A stretch of DNA of 45,681 nucleotides, taken from assembly GCF_004309735.1 (NCBI RefSeq), contig NZ_SIXC01000017.1, positions 1 through 45,681 of the forward strand. Direction: 5' to 3'. This DNA is from Desulfovibrio legallii. GTDB taxonomy: Bacteria > Desulfobacterota > Desulfovibrionia > Desulfovibrionales > Desulfovibrionaceae. Numbering within the stretch: position 1 is the stretch's first letter; every line of letters begins with the position of its first letter. Made by a program: the position numbers and the translations under genes. The notes under the pieces were generated by a model. The model had not been told where the DNA came from. It did no database searches and saw only the letters and a list, made by a program, of their open reading frames with translations. This document shows positions 16,602 through 25,837 of this stretch, one piece after another.

Positions 16602-19162
16602 TAGGCCTCCGCGCCTTCCCGTCGCCGGGCGCGCGGCCTGGCGGCGGTTTTGGCCGCAGCGGTTTTAGCCTTGCCGCCCCGACCGGAGCCGCTGCCCGTC
16701 GGGCGCGCACCGCCCTGGGCGTCTTCAAAGACCAGAGACGGCAGTTCGTCATAGTGGTGCACGGGGTGCACGCTGATGCGCTTGAGCAGGTCTTTGGGCA
16801 CGTCTTCCAGATCCTTCACGTTCTGGTAGGGGATGACCACGTGCTTGAGGCCGCGCGCCACGCCCGCCAGGATCTTTTCCTTGATGCCGCCCACGGGCAG
16901 CACCCGGCCCTGGAGGGTGATTTCGCCGGTCATGCAGAGGTCGGCGCGCACGCAGCGGCCGCTCAGGGCCGAGATGAGGGCCGTGGTCAGGGTGACGCCC
17001 GCCGAGGGGCCGTCCTTGGGCGTGGCCCCTGCGGGCACATGCACATGGATGTCGTGTTTGGTGATGAAGCCGGGGTCCACGCCCAGCTCGTCGGCCCGGC
17101 TGCGGATGTAGCTCAGGGCCGCCTGGGCGCTTTCCTTCATGACGTCGCCCAGCTGACCGGTGAGGGTGAGCCCGCCCTTGCCCTTCATGACCGTGGCCTC
17201 TACAGTGAGCACTTCGCCGCCCGCCGGGGTCCAGGCCAGGCCCAGAGCCATGCCGGGCAGGAGGGTCTTTTCCTTTTCATCTTCTATAAAGCGGGGCGCG
17301 CCCAGGAGCTTTTCCACATCCGCCACGCCCACCTTGAAGGGGCCGTCTTCGCCTTCGGCCTTACGGCGGGCCAGTTTGCGGCAGATGGAGGAGAGCTCAC
17401 GCTCCAGATTGCGCAGGCCGGCCTCGCGGGTGTATTCGCGCACCACCTTGACCAGGGCCGCGTCGCTTACAACCACATCTTTTCCTTCTAGGCCGTTTTC
17501 TTCAACTTTTTTGGGCAGCAGGTGCTTGCGGGCGATTTCGGTCTTTTCCTGCAGGGTGTAGCCGGGCAGGGAGATGACCTCCATGCGGTCGCGCAGGGGC
17601 GCCGGGATGGTGTCCAAGTGGTTGGCGGTGCAGATGAACATGACCTTGGAGAGATCAAAGGGGACGTTCAGGTAGTGGTCGCTGAAGGTGTAGTTCTGCT
17701 CCGGGTCCAGCACTTCCAGCAGGGCCGAGGAGGGGTCGCCGCGAAAGTCCGTGCCGATCTTGTCCACTTCGTCGAGGACCATGACGGGGTTGCGCGTGCC
17801 GGCCTGTTTGAGGGCCTGGATGATGCGTCCGGGCATGGCCCCGATATAGGTGCGCCGGTGCCCGCGGATTTCGGCCTCGTCGTGCATGCCGCCCAGAGAA
17901 AGCCGCTGGAATTTGCGGCCCATGGCCCGTGCAATGGAGCGCCCCAGCGAGGTTTTGCCCACGCCGGGAGGGCCCGCAAAGCAGAGGATGGGGCCCTTGG
18001 ACTGGGGGTTGAGCTTGCGTACGCTCAGAAATTCCAGGATGCGGTCTTTGACCTTGTCCAGACCACAGTGGTCTGCATCCAGGATTTCCTTGGCGTGGGC
18101 GATGTCCAGGCGGTCGCGGGAGAGCTTTTTCCACGGCAGCTCCACCAGCCAGTCCAGATAGGTGCGCGCCACATTGGCTTCGGAGGAATCGGCGTGCATG
18201 CCCGCCAGGCGGCGCAGCTGCTTGTCGGCCTCTTTGCGCACATCCTTGGGCAGGCCGGCTTTATCCAGGGCCTTGCGCAGGTTTTCCAGGTCTTCTTCGG
18301 CGTCTTCGTCCTTGTCGCCCAGCTCATTGCGGATGGCCTTGAGCTGCTCGCGCAGAAAATAGTCCTTCTGCGCCTTGTCCATGCCTTCGCGGGCGGAGCT
18401 CTGGATGCGGGCCTGCACGGTGGCCACTTCCACTTCGCGCTGGAGCTGGGTATTGACCAGCATAAGGCGTTCGATGGGGTCTTCCGTTTCTAGGATGCGC
18501 TGGGCCTCGGCGGTTTTTACGCGCATGTTGGCGGCGATGAGGTCCGCCAGGCGGCCGGGGTCGTCCACGCCCTGCAGCACGGCCAGCACGTCCGGCGAGG
18601 AAAGCCCGCGCAGGGTGAGCACTTTTTCGCTCTGCTCGCGTACGGAGCGCAACAGGGCTTCCACCGTGGCGTCGGTGACGGCCGTGCGTTCGCTCAGGGT
18701 GGTGATGCGGGCCTCCAGATAGGGTTCCACCCGACTGAAGGCCTCCACCTTGGCGCGACTTACGCCCTGCACCAGGATTTTGACGCGCGAGTCGGGCATT
18801 TTGAGCATGCGCATGACCTGCACCACCGTGCCCACCTGGTAGAGGTCTTCAGGCCGGGGGTCTTCGGTGCTTTCTTCCTTCTGGGCGCAGACCAGCAAAT
18901 GGCGGCCGTTCTGCAGGGCCGCGTCCACGGCGCGCACGGATTTTTCCCGCCCGATGAACAGGGGCAGGATCATATAATTAAAGATGACCACATCGCGCAC
19001 GGGCAGTACGGGCAGCACGTCGGGCACGGCCTGGGCGGAAGGGCCGCCTTCGTGTTCGCCGGTTTCGGGCGCGGCGGCCTCATGCTCCGGCTGCGGGTTC
19101 GCGTCGGGCGTGGGGCCGGTTTCGCTGGGCGTCAAAGTGGTTTTTTTGTCAAAATCGCTCAT
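16601..19162 (-). CDS. lon: ATP-dependent protease Lon
   Basis: 853 residues. N-terminal substrate domain about 45-250, coiled linker to about 340, AAA+ module with Walker A GPPGVGKT (397-404) and Walker B MVLDEVDK (461-468), and the protease domain with catalytic Ser720 (KDGPSAGVT) and Lys763 (GGIKEKI). It degrades misfolded and regulatory proteins. Compared with E. coli Lon it has an acidic N-terminal extension of about 40 residues and an Ala/Arg-rich C-terminal tail of about 40 residues. GGGGAG precedes the ATG; the start overlaps the radC stop by four bases. Confidence 0.97.
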   Translation of the reverse strand: MSDFDKKTTLTPSETGPTPDANPQPEHEAAAPETGEHEGGPSAQAVPDVLPVLPVRDVVIFNYMILPLFIGREKSVRAVDAALQNGRHLLVCAQKEESTEDPRPEDLYQVGTVVQVMRMLKMPDSRVKILVQGVSRAKVEAFSRVEPYLEARITTLSERTAVTDATVEALLRSVREQSEKVLTLRGLSSPDVLAVLQGVDDPGRLADLIAANMRVKTAEAQRILETEDPIERLMLVNTQLQREVEVATVQARIQSSAREGMDKAQKDYFLREQLKAIRNELGDKDEDAEEDLENLRKALDKAGLPKDVRKEADKQLRRLAGMHADSSEANVARTYLDWLVELPWKKLSRDRLDIAHAKEILDADHCGLDKVKDRILEFLSVRKLNPQSKGPILCFAGPPGVGKTSLGRSIARAMGRKFQRLSLGGMHDEAEIRGHRRTYIGAMPGRIIQALKQAGTRNPVMVLDEVDKIGTDFRGDPSSALLEVLDPEQNYTFSDHYLNVPFDLSKVMFICTANHLDTIPAPLRDRMEVISLPGYTLQEKTEIARKHLLPKKVEENGLEGKDVVVSDAALVKVVREYTREAGLRNLERELSSICRKLARRKAEGEDGPFKVGVADVEKLLGAPRFIEDEKEKTLLPGMALGLAWTPAGGEVLTVEATVMKGKGGLTLTGQLGDVMKESAQAALSYIRSRADELGVDPGFITKHDIHVHVPAGATPKDGPSAGVTLTTALISALSGRCVRADLCMTGEITLQGRVLPVGGIKEKILAGVARGLKHVVIPYQNVKDLEDVPKDLLKRISVHPVHHYDELPSLVFEDAQGGARPTGSGSGRGGKAKTAAAKTAARPRARRREGAEA

Positions 19163-19875
19163 ATATTACTCCCCGACTGCAGGCATATGCGCTGTGCTTG
19201 CGTGATGCTGTAGCAGTCTCCCTCTGTAACGATGACATGGTCCAGAAAGCGCAGGCCCAGGCGCGGCGCCAGCCTTTGCAGTTCCTCCGTCAGCAGTTTG
19301 TCCGCCTGTGACGGCAGGGCATGCCCGCCGGGGTGGTTGTGGACCAGGATGATGCCGCCGGCCTTGTGGGCAAGGGCCGCCTCCAGCACGTCGCGGGGGT
19401 AGAGGGGTATCTCCGCCACGCCGCCGCGACGCAGGCGTTCCCAGGCGATCAGGCCGTTGCGCTGGTCCACCAGGGCCAGCCAGCATTCCTCGTGCGGGCA
19501 TCCGGCCAGCCGGGCCTGGGCCATTCGGGCCACGGCTTCCGGGGTGGCCAGCACCTCGCGTCGGCGTACCGGGGCCGCCACGCTGCGGGCCCGGGTTTCG
19601 CGCAGTACCTGCCAGAAGGCCAGCAGCCCCGGTCCAAAGCCGGGCACGGCCAGCAGTTCGTCCGGACGGGCGTCCAGCACGCCGCGGATGCTGCCGAAAC
19701 GCTGCAGCAGTTCCTTGGCCAGAGGCTTGGTGTCCTTGCGGGTCAGCCCATAGCCCAGTAAAAGCTCCAGCACTTCATAATCCGCTACTGCCGTGGCCTC
19801 GTGGGCCAGCCGTTCACGCACTCTGGCCCTGTGGCCAAGATAGCTTGAAGGATTGGATGCCGGCTTTGCTGTCAT
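19159..19875 (-). CDS. radC: RadC/JAMM domain protein
   Basis: 238 residues. N-terminal helix-hairpin-helix region (about 10-105, with VPGFGPG) and a C-terminal JAMM metalloprotease-like domain with LVHNHPGGHALPSQAD, the His-x-His...Ser...Asp metal site. The name RadC is historical; no DNA repair function has been established for the family. A longer frame upstream covers the holA side and is rejected. It lies 75 bases after holA and overlaps lon (ATGA), so it is in a holA-radC-lon-prmC transcription unit. Confidence 0.92.
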   Translation of the reverse strand: MTAKPASNPSSYLGHRARVRERLAHEATAVADYEVLELLLGYGLTRKDTKPLAKELLQRFGSIRGVLDARPDELLAVPGFGPGLLAFWQVLRETRARSVAAPVRRREVLATPEAVARMAQARLAGCPHEECWLALVDQRNGLIAWERLRRGGVAEIPLYPRDVLEAALAHKAGGIILVHNHPGGHALPSQADKLLTEELQRLAPRLGLRFLDHVIVTEGDCYSITQAQRICLQSGSNI

Positions 19876-19951
19876 AAAGTAAGCAGTTTTCAGAGGTGTG
19901 CAAGGGGTTGGGCGGCGGAAAGAAGACGCCGCGTCGGCAAGCGTGCCGCAG

Positions 19952-20956
19952 TCAGTGGGCGGTCTCCGCCGGGGCCAGCAGCCCCGTGAGGCGTGCGGCC
20001 AGAAAATCCAGACTTTGTTCCGGGCTGCGGCGGCCGCTCTTGACCTGCCATTCGGCGTCCATAACATGGGCCAGAGCCTCGGCCAGGGTTGCGGGGCTCA
20101 GGCGTGCGGCCAGGGCGCGTTTGGCCGCGGCGTCCTTGGGGTAAAGGCGTACGTTCTCACCGGCTTTGATCTGCCAGAGCAGACGCAGTTCCCTGGCCAG
20201 CAGGGCCAGAAAGGAGAAAAGCAGGCCGGAGCCGTCTTCGTTGCGGGCCAGCTCCTGCCAGAGGGCCGTGATATTGCCGGCCTCCATATGTTGGATGCAG
20301 GCAAAGACGTTGCAGTCCGGGCTCCAGCCGCCTGTGGGGATCTGGCTCAGGTCCACCTCAGGGGGCTGGGGCGCGCCCTGGGCCGTCAGCGCCGCCCGCA
20401 GCAGCAAAATTTTTTCCAGCTCGTTTTCCACGGCTCTGGCGTCGGGCGGCACCGAGGCGCAGAGCCGTTCCAGAGCGTCGGGCGCAAAGCGCAGGCCCAG
20501 GGCACGGCCCCGCTGCACAAGGTGGTTTTTAAGACTGTAGGGGGTGAGGCCCTCGTGCCGCCACAGCCAGCCCTGTTCTTCAGCAAACTTCAGGCAGCGC
20601 AGCTTGGTCAGGGCCGCGGGCAGTTTGGGTTGGCCTTTTTCCCACGGGACTTCCAGGCAAAAAAAAGGCCAGCACTGTTCTGTAGGGCGGGAGAGCGCGC
20701 GCGAAAGTTTTTTCCACACTGCCACGGGCCAGAGCTGGGCCTGCCGCACCACCAGAGCGCGGGAGGCGCCCAGCAGGCCGGGCAGGGTCAGCTCTTCCCA
20801 GAAAGCGGCTGGCGGTTCCTCATCGCCCCAGTAGACGCGGCGTTCCCAGACGCCGGAGCGGGGGGGATGGGCCGCCAGCAGGCGGTCCAGGCGGGCGCGC
20901 AGGAGCTGGCCGTCCGGGCAGATCAGGAGGGAAAAGCCGGGGCGTGGAGTGCTCAT
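19952..20956 (-). CDS. holA: DNA polymerase III delta subunit HolA
   Basis: 334 residues. The pattern fits the clamp-loader delta subunit: an N-terminal AAA+-like domain without a functional Walker A, the LVVRQAQLW segment, and a C-terminal collar region with LLFSFLALLARELRLLWQIK and ALAHVMDAEWQVKSG. It opens the beta clamp for loading. Delta subunits are divergent, so the call rests on overall pattern and length. GAAGG stands before the ATG. It is the first gene of the unit that includes radC, lon and prmC. Confidence 0.85.
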   Translation of the reverse strand: MSTPRPGFSLLICPDGQLLRARLDRLLAAHPPRSGVWERRVYWGDEEPPAAFWEELTLPGLLGASRALVVRQAQLWPVAVWKKLSRALSRPTEQCWPFFCLEVPWEKGQPKLPAALTKLRCLKFAEEQGWLWRHEGLTPYSLKNHLVQRGRALGLRFAPDALERLCASVPPDARAVENELEKILLLRAALTAQGAPQPPEVDLSQIPTGGWSPDCNVFACIQHMEAGNITALWQELARNEDGSGLLFSFLALLARELRLLWQIKAGENVRLYPKDAAAKRALAARLSPATLAEALAHVMDAEWQVKSGRRSPEQSLDFLAARLTGLLAPAETAH

Positions 20957-21325
20957 AATGCCTTCAGTAACAAGGTTGTGGGGCGTGTGCTGCCGCCCGT
21001 AAAAATCCCTGCGGCGAACTGTTCCGTCGTCGCGGTCGAATGGGGCCCGGCACGCGTGCAGCGGGCTGAGCCCCAGGGAACACTGGCTGCAGTATAAGGC
21101 GAAACGGCCGTGTGGGGAAGAGGCTGCCCGCGCCCGCACTTTGAGGCCCAACCCAGGCATAACCACTTGGCGGCTACGCAATGTGCGAACAATTCTGACA
21201 CTACCCTGCTGACGCAACCGCCAGGGCATTGCAACATTGCAATGCCCTACCAGCCGGGGCGTTTTTGCCCCGGTGTATGCGCGGTCTTGCCGTCGCCGGG
21301 CTGGCGGGTTGCGGGCCATAACGCA
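20957..21325. other. Intergenic region between ffs and holA, with two hairpins
   Basis: No gene is supported. It holds GGGCATTGC-AACATT-GCAATGCCC (21224-21247) and CCGGGGC-GTTTTT-GCCCCGG (21254-21273), two perfect hairpins only six bases apart. Neither has a U-run on either strand beyond the loop. They may mark the end of the SRP RNA transcript or protect it. Confidence 0.45.
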
Positions 21326-21355
21326 GAAGCCGCAACGGCGAACCGTTGCGGCTTC
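21326..21355 (-). terminator. Strong hairpin at the 3' end of the SRP RNA gene
   Basis: Minus strand GAAGCCGCAACGG-TTCG-CCGTTGCGGCTTC: a perfect 13-bp stem with a UUCG tetraloop, adjacent to the SRP RNA. It is followed by TGCGTT, a poor U-run. It is probably the terminator, possibly helped by the hairpins at 21224-21273. Confidence 0.6.
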
Positions 21356-21446
21356 CAGGGGCCGGACACCCGGCAGCGGCTGTTACCGCTGCTTCCTTTC
21401 GGACCTGACGGGGTTGGCAGTGCTGCCGCCGCCCGGCCTGGCCCTG
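21356..21446 (-). ncRNA. ffs: Signal recognition particle RNA (small bacterial 4.5S type)
   Basis: About 91 bases. It has the conserved SRP core CAGGTCCGAAAGGAAGCAGC, which binds Ffh, in the middle of a long hairpin whose ends CAGGG and CCCTG close the stem. It partners Ffh in co-translational targeting of membrane proteins. The tetraloop-side and Alu-less form is the short type of Gram-negative bacteria. Ends are estimated from the closing stem. Confidence 0.92.
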
Positions 21447-21447
21447 C

Positions 21448-21475
21448 TTTATACGGTAAGGGGGCGGCTTGTCAA
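21448..21475 (-). promoter_or_regulatory. Promoter of the SRP RNA gene
   Basis: Minus strand TTGACA (21470-21475), 16 bases, TATAAA (21448-21453), near consensus. The -35 box overlaps the stop codon of the amidohydrolase gene. Confidence 0.75.
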
Positions 21476-22338
21476 TGGCCGGCGGCCACGGAAAGGGGCG
21501 GGACTGCCTGGACCGGCGCGGCGGCGTCTTGCCCGTGGCCTGGGCCGAAAAGGGCCGCGGCGTTGGTCAGCAGGCGGTCCATTCCCTCAGCGTCGAGGCC
21601 GGCTTTTTGTTGCAGGCGGCGGCGTTCGTCCAGAGGATCGTAGAGGGGCCAGTCTGTGCCGAAGAGGATGCGCTCTGACGGGAAGGCGGCCAGCAGCCGT
21701 CGTAACAGCAAGGGCGTGGCAAAGGGCGAGGTGCTGGAGGTGTCCAGCCAGAGATTTTCCCGCAATTTGCCGCCCAGCACCTTGAGCGAGTGCGCCCACA
21801 TGCGGTAGCCGCCGAAGTGGGCGGCAATGATGCGCAAGCCTGGAAAGGCGTCCAGAATGGCGGCCAGCTTGTAGGGGCAGGAGGGCGCGCTTTCCGGGCG
21901 CATGGCGTCGCCGATGTGGATTTCAAAAATAAAATCCTTCTGAGCCGCTTCAAAGATGGGCCACAGGCGCGGGTCGTCCAGGCGAAAGCCCTGAAAGTCC
22001 GGGTGCAGCTTGATCCCCCGGATGTTGGCGGCCTTGAGGCGGTCCAGCTCTTTTTGCCATTGGGCGTAGCCGGGGTGCAGGGTGCCGAAGGCAATGACCC
22101 TGTCGGGATGCGCACGCTGCAGGGCTATGGCATAATTGTTGGCCGGGATGACCTGGGCCGGGGCCGTGGCCGCGCAGAGCACCACGCATTTGTCAATTCC
22201 GGCGGCGCTTTGTCGGGCCAGCAGGTGGTCTATGGTGCCATCGCCGGCGCAGGTGAGCTGATAGTAGGCATTGAGGTGGTCCACGGCTTTACGCGCGATT
22301 TTGGGGTGAAAGGCGTGGGTATGGATGTCTATGCGCAC
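21472..22338 (-). CDS. Amidohydrolase-2 family metal-dependent hydrolase
   Basis: 288 residues, a TIM-barrel amidohydrolase. The metal-binding His-x-His is DIHTHAF at the start. Later strands show GIKLHPDFQGF, FEIHIGD, IIAAHFGG and LFGTDWPLYD, which supply the remaining His and Asp ligands. The substrate is not predictable; relatives include decarboxylases and lactone or amide hydrolases. The start is GTG, two bases after the preceding dehydrogenase stop, so the two genes are probably coupled. The closeness suggests the same pathway as the dehydrogenase, which is an inference. Confidence 0.85.
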   Translation of the reverse strand: MRIDIHTHAFHPKIARKAVDHLNAYYQLTCAGDGTIDHLLARQSAAGIDKCVVLCAATAPAQVIPANNYAIALQRAHPDRVIAFGTLHPGYAQWQKELDRLKAANIRGIKLHPDFQGFRLDDPRLWPIFEAAQKDFIFEIHIGDAMRPESAPSCPYKLAAILDAFPGLRIIAAHFGGYRMWAHSLKVLGGKLRENLWLDTSSTSPFATPLLLRRLLAAFPSERILFGTDWPLYDPLDERRRLQQKAGLDAEGMDRLLTNAAALFGPGHGQDAAAPVQAVPPLSVAAGH

Positions 22339-22340
22339 GG

Positions 22341-23306
22341 TTATTTGACCCCGTTGACCACGTTGATGGGCGTACCGGCCTGCCAGCGGCGGATGTTTTC
22401 CGCTGTGAGGTTGATGATGTTCTGGCGGGCGCGGGTGGTGGCCCAGGCAATGTGCGGGGTGATCAGCGTGTTGGGCGCGCTGAGCAGGGGGTTGTTCATC
22501 TGGGGCGGCTCGGTGGAAAGTACGTCTGTGCCCAGGCCGCGCAGCTGGCCGCTTTTGAGGGCAGCTGCCGCGGCGGCTTCGTCCACCAGGGGGCCGCGCG
22601 CCGTGTTCAGCAAAAAGCTCCCCTTGGGCATGAGGGCCAGGGTTTTGGCATTGATGATATGGCGCGTGCTTTCGGTCAGGGGGCAGTGCAGCGAAACCAC
22701 GTTGGCGGCGGCCAGCAGCTGTTCCAGCGGGGCAAAGGTAAAGGGGCTGTACGCGGGCGGATCCTTGGGCGTACGGCAGTAGGCCAGCACGCTCATGCCG
22801 AAGGCGTGGGCCAGTTCGCCCATGCGCCGACCAATGGAGCCGAAGCCGATGAGGCCCATAGTCAGCCCTTCCAGACAGACAGGTGGAATTTTCCAGTAGC
22901 ACCAGTTGCGGCTTTTGATCCAGTCGCCATTTTTGACGCTTTCGGTATGCAGGGTGGTGTGGCGGCAAAGTTCCAGCAGCAGGGCCATGGCGTGCTGCGC
23001 CACGTCGCTCACGCCGTAGGCCACCACGTTGCACACAGGCACGTTGCGCTTGGCCAGGGCGGCGATATCCACGGTATTGTAGCCCGTGGCCAGCACGCCC
23101 ACCATGCGCACGTCGGGAATTTTTTCCAGATCTGCGCAGCCCAGGGGCGTTTTGTTGGTCAGCAGCACGTCCACGCCTTTGGCCCGTTCCGCCAGTTTGT
23201 CCGCCGGGGTTTCGTCATAAATGGTTACATCGCCCAGAGCGGTGATGGGACCCCAGTCCACGTCGCCGGGATTGAGCACCGCGCCGTCCAGAATGGTGAT
23301 TTTCAT
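22341..23306 (-). CDS. D-2-hydroxyacid dehydrogenase, NAD-dependent
   Basis: 321 residues, full length. The NAD-binding motif is GLIGFGSIGRRMG (about 152-164). The catalytic triad is Arg237 (NTARGPL), Glu266 (STEPP) and His285 (TPHIAWAT). It interconverts a 2-oxo acid and a D-2-hydroxy acid, and resembles glycerate/hydroxypyruvate dehydrogenases. GAGG lies upstream of the ATG at 23306. The frame runs on much further upstream, but that part lies over the permease gene. It is followed after two bases by the amidohydrolase. Confidence 0.92.
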   Translation of the reverse strand: MKITILDGAVLNPGDVDWGPITALGDVTIYDETPADKLAERAKGVDVLLTNKTPLGCADLEKIPDVRMVGVLATGYNTVDIAALAKRNVPVCNVVAYGVSDVAQHAMALLLELCRHTTLHTESVKNGDWIKSRNWCYWKIPPVCLEGLTMGLIGFGSIGRRMGELAHAFGMSVLAYCRTPKDPPAYSPFTFAPLEQLLAAANVVSLHCPLTESTRHIINAKTLALMPKGSFLLNTARGPLVDEAAAAAALKSGQLRGLGTDVLSTEPPQMNNPLLSAPNTLITPHIAWATTRARQNIINLTAENIRRWQAGTPINVVNGVK

Positions 23307-23449
23307 AGGTCTAACCTCGGTTTGCCAAAGCAGTGTAGCGCGGCCCGCGTCGGCCCGCAACCTGAAGAAAAGAAGCGCAGCCGCGTGGGCCGGGAGCCGC
23401 GTGCCTGCAGGGCAGCGAACAGTATAAAGGCTGGGGGCTGGTGCGGCGC

Positions 23450-24229
23450 TTAGCCTGCCGATGCAAAAAAATACTGCCAGACCAGCGAAAGCAGCAGCAG
23501 ACTGAGGGAAACCACCAGAAAGCGGCGCACGGCGGCGGGCCCCACCCGGATGGCCATGCGGCTGCCCAGCCAGTTGCCCAGGCAGCAGGCCGCGGCCATG
23601 GGCAAAGCCAGCTTCCAGAGCACCACGCCGTTGAGGACGAAGACCGTGGCCCCGCCCAGATTGGAGGCCAGGTTGAGCACCTTGGCCGTGGCCGAAGCCT
23701 GCATGAGCCCCATGCGCAGCACCCAGTGGAAGGCCAGAATGAGAAAGCTGCCGGTGCCGGGGCCGAAAAAGCCGTCGTACGCGCCCAGCAGCAGGCAGAC
23801 CAGGGTTACGGGCAGCCAGAAGCGCGGTCCCTGCAGAGGCAGGGGGGGCAGGCTGCGGTCTTTTTGGGGCAGCAGGGTGGCGCAGAGGCCCACGGGCAGC
23901 AGAGCCACCAGTATTTTGCCCAGCAGGGCGGCGTCCAGCAGCAGGGTCAGACGGGATCCGACCCAGGAGCCCAGCAGGGAGAAACCAAGGCCGGCCAGGG
24001 CTACGCGCCAGAGCACCAGACGGCTGCGGGCAAAGTTGCCCAGGGCCACGCCCGTGCCCAGACAGGCGCTGACTTTGTTGGCCCCCAGGGCCATGTGCGG
24101 GGGCACGCCGGTGAGCAGCAGCACGGGCATGGTCACCAGCCCGCCGCCGCCGGCGATGGCGTCGATAAAGCCGCCCCCCAGGGCAGCGGCCATGCCCGCC
24201 AGCAGGACGGGCAGCGTCAGTTCCCACAT
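23450..24229 (-). CDS. TSUP (TauE/SafE) family permease
   Basis: 259 residues, about eight membrane helices. It carries the family signature GGGFIDAIAGGGGLVTMP near the N-terminus and a second copy, LLGAYDGFFGPGTGSFL, in the middle, the typical TSUP duplication. Members export or import small sulfur or organic anions such as sulfite, sulfoacetate or taurine. It begins four bases after the preceding gene's stop and is 143 bases from the dehydrogenase. In a sulfate reducer a sulfur anion is plausible but unproven. Confidence 0.9.
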   Translation of the reverse strand: MWELTLPVLLAGMAAALGGGFIDAIAGGGGLVTMPVLLLTGVPPHMALGANKVSACLGTGVALGNFARSRLVLWRVALAGLGFSLLGSWVGSRLTLLLDAALLGKILVALLPVGLCATLLPQKDRSLPPLPLQGPRFWLPVTLVCLLLGAYDGFFGPGTGSFLILAFHWVLRMGLMQASATAKVLNLASNLGGATVFVLNGVVLWKLALPMAAACCLGNWLGSRMAIRVGPAAVRRFLVVSLSLLLLSLVWQYFFASAG

Positions 24230-24233
24230 GGGC

Positions 24234-24581
24234 TTACCATTTTTTAAAGATGACCCAGGCAGCCAGCACGATGAGGGCAAAGCCCAGCACATGGTTCCAG
24301 CGCAGGGGTTCGTGCAGCCAGAAGACGGAAAAGGCCATGAACACGCAAAGCGAGATGACCTCCTGCACGGTTTTGAGTTCCGCGGCGGAAAAATAGCCAT
24401 AACCTATGCGGTTGGCCGGCACCTGCAAGGTGTATTCAAAAAAGGCGAGGCCCCAGCTGGTCAGAATGACCAGAGGCAGAGCCGCGCTTTTGTAACGCAG
24501 GTGCCCGTACCAGGCAAAGGTCATGAAAACGTTGGAGCAAAGCAGCAGCCCCACGGTGATGCAGGGAACGGGCAGGTGCAT
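24234..24581 (-). CDS. DUF486-type small DMT-like membrane protein
   Basis: 115 residues with four predicted membrane helices, including FFEYTLQVPANRIGYGYFSAAELKTVQEVI, the recognisable core of the DUF486 family (drug/metabolite transporter-like, function unknown). The end is close to the permease start (four bases), so the two are probably in one transcript. Confidence 0.85.
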   Translation of the reverse strand: MHLPVPCITVGLLLCSNVFMTFAWYGHLRYKSAALPLVILTSWGLAFFEYTLQVPANRIGYGYFSAAELKTVQEVISLCVFMAFSVFWLHEPLRWNHVLGFALIVLAAWVIFKKW

Positions 24582-24851
24582 GGCGACGCCCTCTGAAGGC
24601 GGGTAAAAAGATCCGCACGTGGGCGGGCGCGAGGGGCACGGCGACAGAAGCCGCGTTGCGGCGCAGAGGGGTCTATAGCTGGCGGGCCGGGGCGCGTCAA
24701 TAAGGCGGCCGGGCCGTTCGGCAAAAAAATCCCTGAAGAAACTTCAGGGATGTGGGCAGAGCGTGGCCCCTTCCGGAGAAAGGATTTCCCGGCCCCGACG
24801 CCTGTCGAGGCCGGAAAATCATGTGGGGAGGGGATGTTGCGGCGCTCTGGT
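24582..24851. other. Intergenic region with a terminator and a second stem
   Basis: It contains the terminator at 24722-24751 and a further imperfect stem around CCGGCC/GGCCGG (24785-24820). No gene is seen. Confidence 0.5.
24722..24751 (-). terminator. Intrinsic terminator after the TPR gene
   Basis: Minus strand ATCCCTGAAG-TTT-CTTCAGGGAT followed by a run of T: a textbook terminator, about 100 bases beyond the end of the TPR protein gene at 24852. Confidence 0.9.
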
Positions 24852-25415
24852 TCAGGCGGCCATGGTGTCGAACAGTTCCTTGGCGCTGGCGTTGCCGGGG
24901 TTGACGCCCAGCACGCTTTCCAGGTGCTGACGGGCTTCATCGCTGCGGCCCAGATAGATGAGGCAGCCGGCCAGAGTCACGCGCACGGCCTCGGCCTCCG
25001 CGCCGGTCTGCAGGGTGTCTTCCAGATAGGGCAGGACTTCTTCCACCCGGCCCAGCTGGTAGGCCTCGCGCACCAGGCAGTTGAGGGCCACGATATTTTC
25101 CGCCGATTTGTGCAGGGCGCGGGCAAAGTGGTCATAGGCCGCCTCGTGCTTGCCCTGTTCCATCAGTACCAGGCCGATGCCGCAGAGGGCCTTGTCGGTT
25201 TCTTCCACGGCGGCGGCCTTCTGGTAGAGGACCAGGGCCTTGTCCAGCTCGGAGCGCTGCACGGCCACCGTAGCCAGCCCCATATAGGGCGCGGCATTCT
25301 GCGCGCCGCTGCTGGCGGCTTTGCGGTAATATTCTTCGGCCTTGTCAAAATCGCCCATAAACAGGTAGCACTCGCCCAGTTCTTTGTTGATTTCGTAATC
25401 CAGTTGGTTGCTCAT
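24852..25415 (-). CDS. TPR-repeat protein, function unknown
   Basis: 187 residues, built of about five tetratricopeptide repeats, for example ELGECYLFMGDFDKAEEYYRKA and ALCGIGLVLMEQGKHEAAYDHFARAL. It has no signal peptide or membrane helix, so it is likely a cytoplasmic scaffold. GGGGAGGAAA precedes the ATG at 25415; the frame stays open upstream but loses the repeat pattern. It is a single-gene unit with a sigma-54-like promoter upstream (25486) and its own terminator. I cannot name its partner. Confidence 0.82.
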   Translation of the reverse strand: MSNQLDYEINKELGECYLFMGDFDKAEEYYRKAASSGAQNAAPYMGLATVAVQRSELDKALVLYQKAAAVEETDKALCGIGLVLMEQGKHEAAYDHFARALHKSAENIVALNCLVREAYQLGRVEEVLPYLEDTLQTGAEAEAVRVTLAGCLIYLGRSDEARQHLESVLGVNPGNASAKELFDTMAA

Positions 25416-25837
25416 GGTAGTTTCCTCCCCAGCTCTGGCTGTTGTGTTCAGAACGCTCACTGCGCCAATGGCGTGCACGGAAGGATGCAGACTGCGTGCC
25501 AGAATAAAAAAATATAGTAAAAAAGAAGTATTGTATGCTGTGTGAAAGGGCGCAGCCCATGCGACGGCAGGAAAAGGACGGCCGAGCGCGCCAAAAACCT
25601 GGCGCGGACGGCAAGTTTTGCCCGCCGGTCTTTTCTCCTGTGTCGGGCGCGGCGCAGGGACGGACAAAACTGCCCGCCGTGGGTCGCACGCCGCTTGCGG
25701 CGAGTACAGTGGGACCCTGTCGCCCAGCGGCGTCAATGCCTGGCTGTACGTAGATCTTCGCCAGGCCCAAAGGTGCGGCAAGCGGGGAAGAGGCGCTGTT
25801 CGCGGTTCTGTCCCGAATCTGCAGACGCGGCGTGGGG
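25416..25837. other. Intergenic region between tatD and the TPR gene
   Basis: 422 bases. The left part holds the sigma-54-like promoter and an AT-rich stretch (25503-25535). The right part is GC-rich with small stems, such as GCGCCA/TGGCGC near 25600. No gene is supported, although several chance frames cross it. Confidence 0.5.
25486..25501 (-). promoter_or_regulatory. Possible sigma-54 promoter of the TPR gene
   Basis: Minus strand TGGCACGCAGTCTGCA has the GG at -24 and GC at -12 with the required ten-base gap, differing from TGGCAC-N5-TTGCA at one base. It lies 71 bases before the start codon. An AT-rich tract lies directly upstream, a common place for activator contacts. Confidence 0.45.
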
